A stretch of 64,000 nt of DNA, from assembly GCA_002840275.1 (NCBI GenBank), contig PHAB01000020.1, positions 1-64,000 on the forward strand, read 5' to 3'. This DNA is from Firmicutes bacterium HGW-Firmicutes-14 (GTDB lineage Bacteria; Bacillota; Thermincolia; Thermincolales; UBA2595). A program made the translations under genes and the position numbers. Positions 52,688-61,966 of this stretch are shown in pieces. Within the stretch, counting starts at the first letter, position 1; every line of letters begins with the position of its first letter. The notes beneath the pieces are model-generated. The model was given only the letters and a program-made list of their open reading frames with translations. It did not search any database and was not told the DNA's origin.

Positions 52688-55600
52688 TTGAATCTGACTA
52701 AGCTTGCTATTAAGCGCCCGGCTATGATGACCATGGTAATCATGGTTTTTGTGGTGTTGGGGGTATATACCTATAATAAAATAGGAGTAGAGCTTTTCCC
52801 GGCGGTTAATATGCCCTTTGTAACTGTTGTGACGACATACCCGGGCGCCGGGGCTGAGGAAATCGAAACCCAGATTACAAAACCCCTTGAAGATGAACTT
52901 TCTTCTCTTAACCAGCTGAAGAGGATACAATCCCAGGCTTCTGAAGGGTTTACCTTTACTGTACTGGAGTTTGAAATGACTGCAGATGCAGACCAGGCGG
53001 CTATGGATGTCCAGAAAAAGGTGGATTCATTCAAGGGATGGCTGCCTGATGATGCGTCTGACCCTGTTATTTACAGGGTAGATATGAATGACCAGCCGGT
53101 CCTGATTATGGCTATGCAGAGTGAACGGCCCCAATATGAAACCAAACAGATGGCTGAAGATTACATACAGGACAGGATACAGAAAGTTGCGGGTGTGGCG
53201 CGGGTATCTGTTGTCGGAGGCCAGGAGCGGGAAATCACTGTTTCTGTTGATAAGGCAAAACTTGCGGGTTACGGTCTTTCTATTAATCAGGTTATCCAAC
53301 GCCTCAGGATGGAAAACCTGAACCAGCCCAGTGGGCGTTTAGACCGGCCTGAGGCAGAATATAATGTGCGGATTTTGGGGGAATTTGAAAGCCTTGATGA
53401 AATAAGGAACCTGGAGATCCCGTTGGGTAATGGCAGTAATATACCCCTTGGCGCTGTGGCCACTGTTACAGACGGGTTCTCAGAATTGCGCGAGTACAGC
53501 CGGTTGAATGGGATCAGCGCAGTTTCACTTATGGTATTCAAACAGAGTGATGCTTCTATAGTGGAAGTCGGGGAACGGGTAAAGAAAGAGATAGAAGAAA
53601 TTCAAAAAGAACTGCCTGAAGATGTTAAACTCTTGGTATCCCGTGATACTTCCCATTTTATCAGGGTATCCCTGGATGATACCAGGAACTCAATTATTGA
53701 AGGCATTATTACCGTTGCCCTGGCTCTTTACCTTTTCCTAAGGGAGTGGCGGTCAACGGTTATTGTTGCTCTGGCCATCCCCACTTCACTTCTGGCAGCC
53801 CTGATGATGATGTTTTTCGCCGGTTTTACCTTTAACATGCTTTCCCTCATGGGGCTTGCCTTGTGTATCGGAATCCTTGTTGATGACTCGATAGTAGTTC
53901 TGGAAAATATCCACCGGCACCTGAAAATGGGCAAAGACCCGGAAACGGCCGCCTATGACGGCAGGATGGAAATAGGTATGGCGGCAATAGCTATAACCCT
54001 TTCCGACATAGTGGTCTTCGCTCCCATAGCATTTATGCAGGGGATGATTGGACAGTTTTTCCGCCAGTTCGGGCTTACCGTTGTTTTTGCCACTCTGTTC
54101 TCCCTTTTTATATCATTTACTCTCACTCCAATGCTGGCAGCCAAACTGTTTAAAAAGGAAAAGGAAAAGAGCGATCCGAGCGGTCCGGAAGAGGGGGAAA
54201 CCATCTCTGGCCGCAAATCCTTGTTCGGCTGGCTTTGGAAGAAGACGGCCCCTGTCGGGAAGCAGGTAAAGGAACGGTATATATCGGTACTAAGCTGGTC
54301 CCTGGGGCACAGGAAAACTGTTTTGCTGGCAGTAGCCATCACCTTTTTTGCAGCCCTTTCCCTGCCGGCCCTGAACATGATTGGGACAGAACAAATGCCT
54401 AAGATAGACCAGGGAGAGATGACAGTTAACCTGGAAATGCCAATCGGCACACCAATCGGGAAGACGGATGCTGCCCTGAGGGAGATGGAAAAGTTTCTGG
54501 CCACGGTTCCGGAAATAAAATATTACCATGCCACCCTCGGTTCGGCAGGCGGGATGGGATTTTCCTCGGGTTCGCACCTGGGCAGGTTCGGGGTACAGCT
54601 ATATGATAAAAAGGACCGCGACCGGAGTGTTTGGGAAGTTGGCGACCAAATCCGTAATTGGGGATCGGAGTTTGTCAAAGGCAGGGTTACCGTTGTGGAG
54701 GGTGATACAATGGGACCTCCCGGCGGTGATATTGAGATTGAGGTCACAGGACCTGACATGAACAAACTGATAGAGTTGTCTGAAAAAGTAAAAGGCCTTG
54801 TTGCTGCTGTCGACGGCGCCCGGGATGTGGATACCGACTGGCGGCTGGGACAGCCGGAAATCCAGGTCAGTATCGACAGGCGAAAGGCTGCCGATGCCGG
54901 GCTGTCGGTGGATGATATTGCCAGGTCTGTCAGGGCAGGCTTAAATGGTGATACTGCGGGGAAATACCGTGGGGACAATGAGGAGACAGATATTGTGGTC
55001 CGCCTGGAAGGGCTGAACAAATCTGATTTAAACAGTATCAGGACCCTTCCGGTTGCCACAATGTCCGGTTCAGCCGTCCAGCTGCAGCAGATGGCCGATA
55101 TCAAAATGGACAGCGGACCTACGGAAATCAAGAGAATAGACAGGCAGAGGGTAATTGTGGTCAAAGGGGCCCTCAGGGGCAGGAGCCTGGGGGATTTTTC
55201 CCGGGAAGTTCAGGCGAAGATTGACCAATTGCGTCTCGATCCCGGTTACCATGTTAAGATGGGCGGGCAGACCCTGGGGATGCAGGAAACCTTTGCTGAC
55301 CTTATTGCTGCCCTGATCCTTTCTATTATACTGGTATACATGGTTCTGGTCATGCTTTATGAATCCTTTATGACCCCCTTTATCAGGATGATGGCCCTGC
55401 CTCTTGGTATTGTAGGGGCTTTCCTGGCCCTGGCAATTACCGGAAACACCCTGAATCTCTTTTCTATGATCGGCCTGATAATGATGGATGGGTTGGTGGC
55501 CAAGAACGGCACACTCCTGATAGATTACACTCACACTATGATGGACCGCGGGCTTTCCCTGAGAGAAGCCCTGGTTGAAGCCGGAAGGACCAGGCTAAGG

Positions 55601-55846
55601 CCTATAATAATGACTACCTTTACTATGATTTTCGGTATGCTGCCTACTGCCCTGGCGCTGGGGGAAGGGGCGGAATCAAGGTCCGGTATGGCCTGGGTAT
55701 TGATTGGCGGGCTTTTAACTTCAACCCTGTTTACCCTTGTCGTAATTCCGGTTATATACACGATAATGGATGATTTTAAAGCATGGTTAAGGCGCAAATT
55801 CAGAAGAGAACATGCAGAAAAGCCGGAAACGGTGTCAAATATATGA
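52688..55846 (+). CDS. RND-family (AcrB/MexB-like) efflux permease
   Basis: This 1052-residue protein has 12 helices in the RND arrangement and two large external loops. The opening LTKLAIKRPAMMTMVIMVFVVLGVYTY, FPAVNMPFVTVVTTYPGAGAEE, GILVDDSIVVLENIHRHL in TM4 (the paired Asp of the proton relay), and the second-half copy GLIMMDGLVAKNGTLLIDY are typical. It would expel drugs or lipids using proton force. No membrane-fusion or outer-membrane partner gene is adjacent, as usual in Gram-positives. The start is TTG after GGGGGGAG. Expression is probably held by a TetR-type repressor. Confidence 0.95.
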   Translation: MNLTKLAIKRPAMMTMVIMVFVVLGVYTYNKIGVELFPAVNMPFVTVVTTYPGAGAEEIETQITKPLEDELSSLNQLKRIQSQASEGFTFTVLEFEMTADADQAAMDVQKKVDSFKGWLPDDASDPVIYRVDMNDQPVLIMAMQSERPQYETKQMAEDYIQDRIQKVAGVARVSVVGGQEREITVSVDKAKLAGYGLSINQVIQRLRMENLNQPSGRLDRPEAEYNVRILGEFESLDEIRNLEIPLGNGSNIPLGAVATVTDGFSELREYSRLNGISAVSLMVFKQSDASIVEVGERVKKEIEEIQKELPEDVKLLVSRDTSHFIRVSLDDTRNSIIEGIITVALALYLFLREWRSTVIVALAIPTSLLAALMMMFFAGFTFNMLSLMGLALCIGILVDDSIVVLENIHRHLKMGKDPETAAYDGRMEIGMAAIAITLSDIVVFAPIAFMQGMIGQFFRQFGLTVVFATLFSLFISFTLTPMLAAKLFKKEKEKSDPSGPEEGETISGRKSLFGWLWKKTAPVGKQVKERYISVLSWSLGHRKTVLLAVAITFFAALSLPALNMIGTEQMPKIDQGEMTVNLEMPIGTPIGKTDAALREMEKFLATVPEIKYYHATLGSAGGMGFSSGSHLGRFGVQLYDKKDRDRSVWEVGDQIRNWGSEFVKGRVTVVEGDTMGPPGGDIEIEVTGPDMNKLIELSEKVKGLVAAVDGARDVDTDWRLGQPEIQVSIDRRKAADAGLSVDDIARSVRAGLNGDTAGKYRGDNEETDIVVRLEGLNKSDLNSIRTLPVATMSGSAVQLQQMADIKMDSGPTEIKRIDRQRVIVVKGALRGRSLGDFSREVQAKIDQLRLDPGYHVKMGGQTLGMQETFADLIAALILSIILVYMVLVMLYESFMTPFIRMMALPLGIVGAFLALAITGNTLNLFSMIGLIMMDGLVAKNGTLLIDYTHTMMDRGLSLREALVEAGRTRLRPIIMTTFTMIFGMLPTALALGEGAESRSGMAWVLIGGLLTSTLFTLVVIPVIYTIMDDFKAWLRRKFRREHAEKPETVSNI

Positions 55847-55887
55847 TAGAATATCGTTGCACAAAATGGAGTGAATCCTTGGGGTTT

Positions 55888-56039
55888 GTTGACAAGTTAG
55901 CGAGTTGATAAATGAGGATGGGCATGTTCCAAGAGGGCGAGTCTGTCATCCGTCCGGCCGGCAACCCGCATAGCGGGAGCCGTACGTTGCCGCCCGTTGG
56001 AACGTGTCCATTCCCTTATTAGACTGGTAATTTGTCAAC
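55888..56039. repeat. 152-bp inverted-repeat element (MITE-like or structured)
   Basis: Outer ends GTTGACAA (55888) and TTGTCAAC (ends 56039) are complementary. The ~45-base arms match imperfectly and become exact again at GTTCCAA (55926-55932)/TTGGAAC (55997-56003). The centre folds into nested hairpins (GGCAAC...GTTGCC; CCCGC-ATA-GCGGG). No ORF is inside. It occupies the gene-free stretch between the RND pump and the GGDEF/HD-GYP gene. Confidence 0.6.
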
Positions 56040-56183
56040 AGTTAGCTATGAGATTCTCCCTTGTAATGTGGATTTTGAGAGGAATTACGGAATTAATGTC
56101 AAATCTCATTTTACACCGGTAAATACGGGACAAGTTCGTATTTAGATCAGGTTTTGCCAAACCTAAAAAGGCAGGTTATGATT

Positions 56184-58415
56184 ATGAGGTTCCTATTAAA
56201 GGGACTGAACAGGCAAATACTGACCATTACCCTGACCATAACCATGGGTGCTTCAATCATAATTGGGATGATAGCGCTAATGGTGTTTTACCAGTATTCC
56301 AAAGAACAGGTTCTGGCCAGGAACCTGGAAATTGCCGGTTCTATTTGTAATGATATTGATAGAATGATGTCAAAGGCACAGCTTGTGGGGAACGCATTAG
56401 CTGCTGACCCTGAGATAAGAAAACTAGACCCTGAACTGGTCCAGGGGAACCTGGAAAGGCTTTTTAATGCCACAGAGGTTTTTGACGGAATATCTATTAT
56501 TGACAAAAACGGAAAAATAATTGCCTTCATGCCTGAGACTCCCGGGGTTGTAGGACTTGACCTTTCAGCCAGGGGCTATTTCCAGCAGGTTATGGCTACC
56601 GGTACACAGGTAGTCTCTGATCCTTATAAGGCTGCAACGGGAAACAACTTAGTTGTGGTAGCCAGCCCGGTCAGGGACCAAAATGGAAAGATTGCCGGGG
56701 TTTTGTCGGGAAGTATTAACCTTAAAAAGGAGCGCCGGTTTTCAACAATTATAGACAGCCACAGTCATAACCCGGGAATGGTTATCCAGTTAATCGATAA
56801 ACAGGGGAAAATAATATATCATCCCGACAGGGATTTGATTATGAAAAACGCTGACCATAATTTAGCTGTACAGGCACTTCTTCGGGGAGAATCAGGAGCC
56901 AAAGACATTAATATCCAAAATAACCGGGTTTTTACCGGGTATTCATCTTCCAGTAAACTGGGTTGGGGAGTGTTGGTAGAGTATCCCGCTGACAAAGCCC
57001 TTTATTCTGCCATGCGATTAAGGAACCTGATGATCTTTTTCACTGTTTTAATCTGCCTGTTGGTGTTTTTGGTGGCCCTGATTGTATCACGGGCCATTTC
57101 AAAACCCTTACAAATGCTTGTGGCCGGGGTCCAAAGGGTATCCGAGGGTGACTATCACATTAACCTGGATATAAAATCCCCGAATGAAATCGGAGTCCTG
57201 GCAGATTCCTTTAACTCTATGGTAGAACGAATAAAGGTGATGACAGAAGATATTCTGAACAAGCAGGAAGACCTGGAGAAAGCCAATATCGAACTCCAGG
57301 TCATGGCAATAACGGATGGTCTGACCAAGCTGTATAACCACAGGTATTTCCAGGACTGTCTGGAGAAAGCCGTCACCCTTGCCCAGCAGGAAAATAAATC
57401 AGTAACCCTGATGATACTTGATATTGACCACTTCAAATACTACAACGACCTGTTTGGACACCAGGCCGGAGACAAACTGCTGGAAGAACTTGCCCAGTTA
57501 CTGATAAGGGAACTGGGACCCAATGATATGGTGGCCCGGTATGGGGGTGAAGAGTTTACAGTAATACTCTATGATTCGGGCAGCGAAAATGGTGTGAATG
57601 TGGCCGAAAAAGTAAGGGCTGCCGTTGAGGCCTTCCCATTCCCCGGCAGGGACCAGCAGCCGGATGGTAAGATTACCGTTTCCATCGGTGTGGCATCTTA
57701 TCCTGAGAATGCCAGGGCCAAGGAGGAACTGATAAGGCTTGCCGATGAAGCGCTGTATAAAGCCAAGTGCTGTTCCCGCAATAAGGTTGAACTCTACTTC
57801 TCTGTCCTGGATGACCTCATACAGGACCTTAACCAGTCGGAACTGGAACTTATTAACTCGATTAAAATGCTGATTCGTATTATTAATGCTAAAGACAAGT
57901 ATACTTACGGGCATTCGGAACGGGTAGGAAGGTATGCGGTAGCCATTGCCCGGGCCCTGGGGCTGAATGAAGAAGATATCCGAACCATCAGAATGGGGGC
58001 CTTCCTGCACGATGTGGGGAAGATAGAAATCAGCAGGAGTATCCTGATGAAAAAGGGGCCGCTGACCGAAGAGGAATTCTCAATTATAAAGAAACACCCC
58101 TTCTGGGGGGCCGGTATAATAAAGGCTGTTGAATCACTCAGCCCAACCCTCCCTCTTATAAAATTCCATCATGAACACTTTAACGGGAAAGGTTACCCCC
58201 TTGGATTAAAAGGCCGGCAGATTCCCCTTCATGCCCGTATCATGGCTGTTGCTGACAGTTTCGACGCTATGACCAGCAACAGGCCGTATAGTAAGAGGAA
58301 GAACATGGAGGAAGCGGTAAAGGAAATCAGACGGTGCTCCGGTACTCAGTTTGACCCCGAAATCGTAGATGCCTTTATAAGGGTCCTGGAAGAAGAATCG
58401 GTAAATGTGGGGTAA
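56184..58415 (+). CDS. dCache-HAMP-GGDEF-HD-GYP sensor protein
   Basis: This 743-residue protein has a membrane helix (~13-37) and an external dCache sensor (~40-275, with GYFQQVMATGTQVVSDPYKAATGNN). A second helix (~283-303), HAMP and a GGDEF domain with active motif GGEEF (residue ~454) follow. The HD-GYP domain has HDVGK (~609) and HHEHFNGKGYP (~660-672). It could both make and break c-di-GMP in response to an outside signal. The inhibitory RxxD site before GGEEF reads GPND, so product inhibition is probably absent. ATG 56184 gives the best spacing to AAGGCAGG; 56178 is the alternative. Confidence 0.93.
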   Translation: MRFLLKGLNRQILTITLTITMGASIIIGMIALMVFYQYSKEQVLARNLEIAGSICNDIDRMMSKAQLVGNALAADPEIRKLDPELVQGNLERLFNATEVFDGISIIDKNGKIIAFMPETPGVVGLDLSARGYFQQVMATGTQVVSDPYKAATGNNLVVVASPVRDQNGKIAGVLSGSINLKKERRFSTIIDSHSHNPGMVIQLIDKQGKIIYHPDRDLIMKNADHNLAVQALLRGESGAKDINIQNNRVFTGYSSSSKLGWGVLVEYPADKALYSAMRLRNLMIFFTVLICLLVFLVALIVSRAISKPLQMLVAGVQRVSEGDYHINLDIKSPNEIGVLADSFNSMVERIKVMTEDILNKQEDLEKANIELQVMAITDGLTKLYNHRYFQDCLEKAVTLAQQENKSVTLMILDIDHFKYYNDLFGHQAGDKLLEELAQLLIRELGPNDMVARYGGEEFTVILYDSGSENGVNVAEKVRAAVEAFPFPGRDQQPDGKITVSIGVASYPENARAKEELIRLADEALYKAKCCSRNKVELYFSVLDDLIQDLNQSELELINSIKMLIRIINAKDKYTYGHSERVGRYAVAIARALGLNEEDIRTIRMGAFLHDVGKIEISRSILMKKGPLTEEEFSIIKKHPFWGAGIIKAVESLSPTLPLIKFHHEHFNGKGYPLGLKGRQIPLHARIMAVADSFDAMTSNRPYSKRKNMEEAVKEIRRCSGTQFDPEIVDAFIRVLEEESVNVG

Positions 58416-58447
58416 AGGGCCAGACACAATCCTTTCTAAAAAAGCCT

Positions 58448-58969
58448 CTACAAATGTATAATGATATCCAGCCTGCCAAATACTTTTTTCAGAAACCTTA
58501 CCCAGGACCAGCTGTATAAGAGGGCAAAGGCTGCATAAGTGAAGATTACTGTCACTGTAGTTTTGTTATAAAGAAATTCCCGGAAAAAAGGCGCTCCCAG
58601 GACATGAGTCATAAAGACCATCGCGGCTGTCAGAGTTGCAGCCCCGGCCAGTACGACCGCCGGGGTTCCGGCCCTGTTATGAAGGCCCCAGCCAAGGACA
58701 AGGCCCAGGGGCCCGGTAAATAACAAAAAGGTGATAAGGTCGGCGGGCTGGATAACCAGTACCAGCCAGGCCGCTATTACCAGGCTTGCTGCTCCGCCGC
58801 CCGGAGCTATATAAGATGCCAGGGCCAGGGGAAGGGTGGAAAAAGCGCTTAGCACGTGCCCCGGTCCCGGGAAAAGCGTTGCTGCAACCTGAAGCAGGGC
58901 AGCAAATGAAGCCAGCAGGGAATACCGTACCAGGTCCCGGATACCGGCGGTTTTCCGCTGATTTTTCAA
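58448..58969 (-). CDS. Small integral membrane protein, ECF S-component-like
   Basis: This 173-residue protein has about five membrane helices: VRYSLLASFAALLQVAATLF, LPLALASYIAPGGGAASLVIAAWLVLVI, LITFLLFTGPLGLVLGWGL, VLAGAATLTAAMVFMTHVLG and VTVIFTYAAFALLYSWSWVRFL (partial lengths). The glycine-rich start and topology recall ECF-transporter S components or DUF2232 proteins, but no specific signature was found. GGAGG is spaced for TTG 58969. Longer in-frame starts would run into the tRNA-Sec gene. It is convergent with the GGDEF/HD-GYP gene. Confidence 0.7.
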   Translation of the reverse strand: MKNQRKTAGIRDLVRYSLLASFAALLQVAATLFPGPGHVLSAFSTLPLALASYIAPGGGAASLVIAAWLVLVIQPADLITFLLFTGPLGLVLGWGLHNRAGTPAVVLAGAATLTAAMVFMTHVLGAPFFREFLYNKTTVTVIFTYAAFALLYSWSWVRFLKKVFGRLDIIIHL

Positions 58970-59075
58970 ATGATAAGTCCTCCGTTCCAAATGTATTATT
59001 ATATATATATTAAAAAACGAAGCAAACTGCTTCGTTTTAGTTAAAGAATTTTTTAAGTTAGAAAAATGTAAAAAT

Positions 59076-59173
59076 TGGCGGGAACGTGTGGGAATCGAAC
59101 CCACCACGGACAGGATCACTGCCCGTCAACTGGTTTTGAAGACCAGGCGGGCCACCAGGCCCAATCCGCTCCC
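59076..59173 (-). tRNA. selC: tRNA-Sec (anticodon TCA)
   Basis: The minus strand reads GGGAGCGG..., an extended D stem (GGGCC...GGCCC), anticodon arm CTGGT-CTTCAAA-ACCAG with anticodon TCA, a long variable arm, T arm GTGGG-TTCGATT-CCCAC, and an encoded CCA end. The length of 98 bases and the long extra arm identify a selenocysteine tRNA. No selA, selB or selD is in the window. Confidence 0.95.
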
Positions 59174-59327
59174 GTAAACAGATAATATTATAACACAACA
59201 ATTATGTCAAAGCAAACAAGAATAGAAGTTTACTTTTATAACAAGTTATGAGATAATTATAATAACATAGCCTATCATAAGACTGGACAACATTAAGCTT
59301 ATTCAGAGGATTATTGGGGGTGTAAGT

Positions 59328-59510
59328 ATGTTCAATCTGGGTTTTGGCGAACTGGCGCTGATACTTGTTATTGCCCTGGTGGTTTTTGGTCCCAGAAAAC
59401 TGCCTGAGGTTGGAAAGGCGATGGGCAGGGCTATCAATGAGTTTAGGAATGCATCAAGGGATATTCAGAATGAACTGACTGAAGCTGCCAAAGAGCCGGA
59501 AAAAAACTAG
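59328..59510 (+). CDS. tatA: Twin-arginine translocase TatA/TatE subunit
   Basis: This 60-residue protein has the classic form. A short N-terminal membrane helix (ELALILVIALVVFGP) is followed by the FGPRKLPEVGKAMGRAINEFR hinge/amphipathic helix and a charged tail. TatA oligomers form the pore for folded Tat substrates. In this window those are the hydrogenase small subunit and the HybA-like protein. ATG follows TTGGGGGTG. No tatC is adjacent, and a terminator follows directly. Confidence 0.94.
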   Translation: MFNLGFGELALILVIALVVFGPRKLPEVGKAMGRAINEFRNASRDIQNELTEAAKEPEKN

Positions 59511-59522
59511 CGAATAATTTTT

Positions 59523-59549
59523 GGAGCAGGACTAAGCTGCTCCTTTTTT
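59523..59549 (+). terminator. Intrinsic terminator after tatA
   Basis: GGAGCAG (59523-59529) pairs with CTGCTCC (59537-59543) across 7 bases, followed by TTTTTT. Confidence 0.9.
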
Positions 59550-59669
59550 GCGAACACTTATTTTTGCCACGGTGCAGGAATTTTATCGGATTTATCGAAT
59601 ATATTGCAATTGAGTAAGCTGGTCTAATTATTTACAAAATCGGCCTTATTACGACAAGCAGGTGGAATA

Positions 59670-60638
59670 ATGAAAGGGCTCGAACTATTTAACGTAATAA
59701 AAAACGACATGGAAATTGTGGAAAGAGAACTTAAGAAAATTGTCAAAACCCATGACCCTTTACTCACTGAAACCTCCGCCCATTTGCTCAATGCCGGCGG
59801 GAAACGCCTGAGACCGGCCTTTGCCCTGGTTGCCGGCAGGACGTGTGAAGCCAAATCAGACAAAATCATCTGCCTGGCCGTGGCCCTTGAATTAATCCAT
59901 ATGGCCAGTCTGGTGCATGATGATGTGGTTGATGCCTCATATACAAGGAGAGGGATGCCCACCGTTAAGGCCAACTGGGGGGACCAGGTTTCCATTTATA
60001 CAGGTACATACCTGTTTGCCAGATCACTGGACCTTATCGCCAGGTGCGATAACCCTGTTATAAGCAGAATACTTGCCGATATTAGTGTCAGGATGTGTGA
60101 AGGGGAAATCCGGCAAATAGCGACAAGTTATGATTCTGACCAGACGGTTAAGGATTATTTTTTCAGAATTAAAAGCAAGACGGCATTATTGATATCGGCT
60201 AGTTGTGAGTTGGGAGCAGTTGCCTGCGGGGCGCAGGAACGACAGGTAAAGGCGCTTTCCAGGTATGGATATTATTTGGGTATGGCCTTCCAAATCACTG
60301 ATGATATCCTGGATTTTACTGCAAGCCAGCAGGAATTGGGGAAACCCGTGGGAAGTGACCTGAGGCAGGGCATTGTGACTCTACCGGTTATATTCGCCCT
60401 GACTCTGTCACCGGACCGGGAAAGACTGGCAGGGATTGTGAAGATTAAAGATAAAAAGGAGGGTGAAGTCCTAGAGGCTATTAGTATCGTGAAACAATGC
60501 GGAGCCATCGAAAAAGCATATGGAGTAGCAAACCGGTATATTGAAAAAGCAAAAAACGAGCTAAAATACCTGCCTTCAGGCAGAGCAACGGACAGCCTGG
60601 CATTTATCGCTGATTTTATCAGCAAACGAAGGTATTGA
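59670..60638 (+). CDS. hepT: Polyprenyl (heptaprenyl-type) diphosphate synthase
   Basis: This 322-residue all-helical prenyltransferase has the first Asp-rich motif LVHDDVVDASYTRRG and the second DDILDF. GGKRLRPAF binds the isopentenyl diphosphate. The residues just before the first DDxxD (MASLVH) are small, as in long-chain synthases that make the menaquinone tail. This would supply the quinone used by the hydrogenase and anchored cytochromes. The exact chain length cannot be told. ATG follows GCAGGTGG. Confidence 0.9.
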   Translation: MKGLELFNVIKNDMEIVERELKKIVKTHDPLLTETSAHLLNAGGKRLRPAFALVAGRTCEAKSDKIICLAVALELIHMASLVHDDVVDASYTRRGMPTVKANWGDQVSIYTGTYLFARSLDLIARCDNPVISRILADISVRMCEGEIRQIATSYDSDQTVKDYFFRIKSKTALLISASCELGAVACGAQERQVKALSRYGYYLGMAFQITDDILDFTASQQELGKPVGSDLRQGIVTLPVIFALTLSPDRERLAGIVKIKDKKEGEVLEAISIVKQCGAIEKAYGVANRYIEKAKNELKYLPSGRATDSLAFIADFISKRRY

Positions 60639-60841
60639 AAACCTTGCATATAACGGGCATCCGGAAATTATGAGAATTTATTTACGAATCAAAAAATTCC
60701 AAACAAAAAAAGGGATTTACTCATTGGACGTAGAATAGAATGTCAGAATAAAGAAGAAATTTTATTATTTTCTTTTTATTTTTTAACCAAATGTGATTTG
60801 TGGCGCAAGAAAATATACGGTTGAGGAGGCTTAAATGGAAG

Positions 60842-61912
60842 ATGGGTTTACGCGACAAGTTTAAGTTTGACCTGTCCAAAACTGAAGATAAGCTTAAATT
60901 ATTTATTCTGATTAGCGGAACACTGTTATTCCTGTTGGTAGCCACGGTTGGAGGAATTTCCCTGACAATGTCGCCGGATTTCTGCAAAATTTGCCATAAT
61001 GCTATGCAGCCGGAATACGTTACATGGAAATACTCCTCCCACAGTGCGATTGCCTGTGTAGATTGCCACATGGAACCGGGAGTTGTAAATATCATCAAGG
61101 AAAAAATAATGGCTATGGGGCACTTGAAGGATTATATTACCGCAAGTTATGAACATCACTTGCCTATCAAGATGAAGCATGAACTACCCAGTCACCTGTG
61201 TGAACAGTGCCATTCGGTTGAAACAAGGAACTTTACCTTATCCGGGGACTTGATAGTACCCCACCAACTCCACGGCGAAAAAGGAGTAAGCTGTGTTAAG
61301 TGCCATTCCGGGGTTGCCCATGGCAATATTGCCGGACGTGAGGCGACTAAAGTTGGGGATGACCTGGCAGCCTGGAGTGATGAGGAAGGCAAGAAAAATA
61401 TGGCTGCCGAATATGTACGGCCTGATATGGACACTTGTGTTGCCTGCCACCTTGACCCCGCCAGCTTTGGTGTTGAGGGTGTCGAAACTGTCACTTGGAA
61501 ATGTGAGGCTTGCCATGAAACCATCCTGACACCCAAAACCCATAAAGAGCCCAATTGGCTGGCCGTGCACGGCGTTGATGCCGCCCAGGAACTGAAAGCC
61601 TGTGTTGACTGCCATAATGTGGGGGAAAACCTGAATTTTGCGGCTGACGGTACTGTTAATAACAAAGTTAAACCTGAAGTACAGGCCAAAGACTATGCCT
61701 GGAATACCGAGTTTTGTATCAGCTGCCACAGCAAGAAGCCTGCAGACCACCAGGATAAATACAAGTGGATGCCTTTGCATAAGGTTTCTGTAAACAACAA
61801 GGGCATGAAAAACTGTGTGGCCTGTCACAGCATCCAGAAGCCGAAATCCGGCGAAACTCTTAAATCACCTGCCAAGGAAGTTGCCTGCAATAACTGCCAC
61901 TGGTTTGATTAA
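60842..61912 (+). CDS. Membrane-anchored 10-heme NapC/NirT-like cytochrome
   Basis: This 356-residue protein has an N-terminal helix (LFILISGTLLFLLVATVGGISL). A NapC/NirT-type start follows (MSPDFCKICH...EYVTWKYSSHSAIACVDCH), then further sites: CEQCH, CVKCH, CVACH, CEACH, CVDCH, CISCH, CVACH, CNNCH, ten in all. NapC-type proteins oxidise menaquinol and pass electrons to external partners. The shared motif CHSGVAHGNI links it to the next gene. GAGGAGG lies 12 bases before ATG 60842; GTG 60800 lacks a ribosome site. Confidence 0.92.
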   Translation: MGLRDKFKFDLSKTEDKLKLFILISGTLLFLLVATVGGISLTMSPDFCKICHNAMQPEYVTWKYSSHSAIACVDCHMEPGVVNIIKEKIMAMGHLKDYITASYEHHLPIKMKHELPSHLCEQCHSVETRNFTLSGDLIVPHQLHGEKGVSCVKCHSGVAHGNIAGREATKVGDDLAAWSDEEGKKNMAAEYVRPDMDTCVACHLDPASFGVEGVETVTWKCEACHETILTPKTHKEPNWLAVHGVDAAQELKACVDCHNVGENLNFAADGTVNNKVKPEVQAKDYAWNTEFCISCHSKKPADHQDKYKWMPLHKVSVNNKGMKNCVACHSIQKPKSGETLKSPAKEVACNNCHWFD

Positions 61913-61966
61913 TATATCCGGTTAAATGATTCTGTACCAACTGTGCCTGGGGAGGAGCATCGAAAC

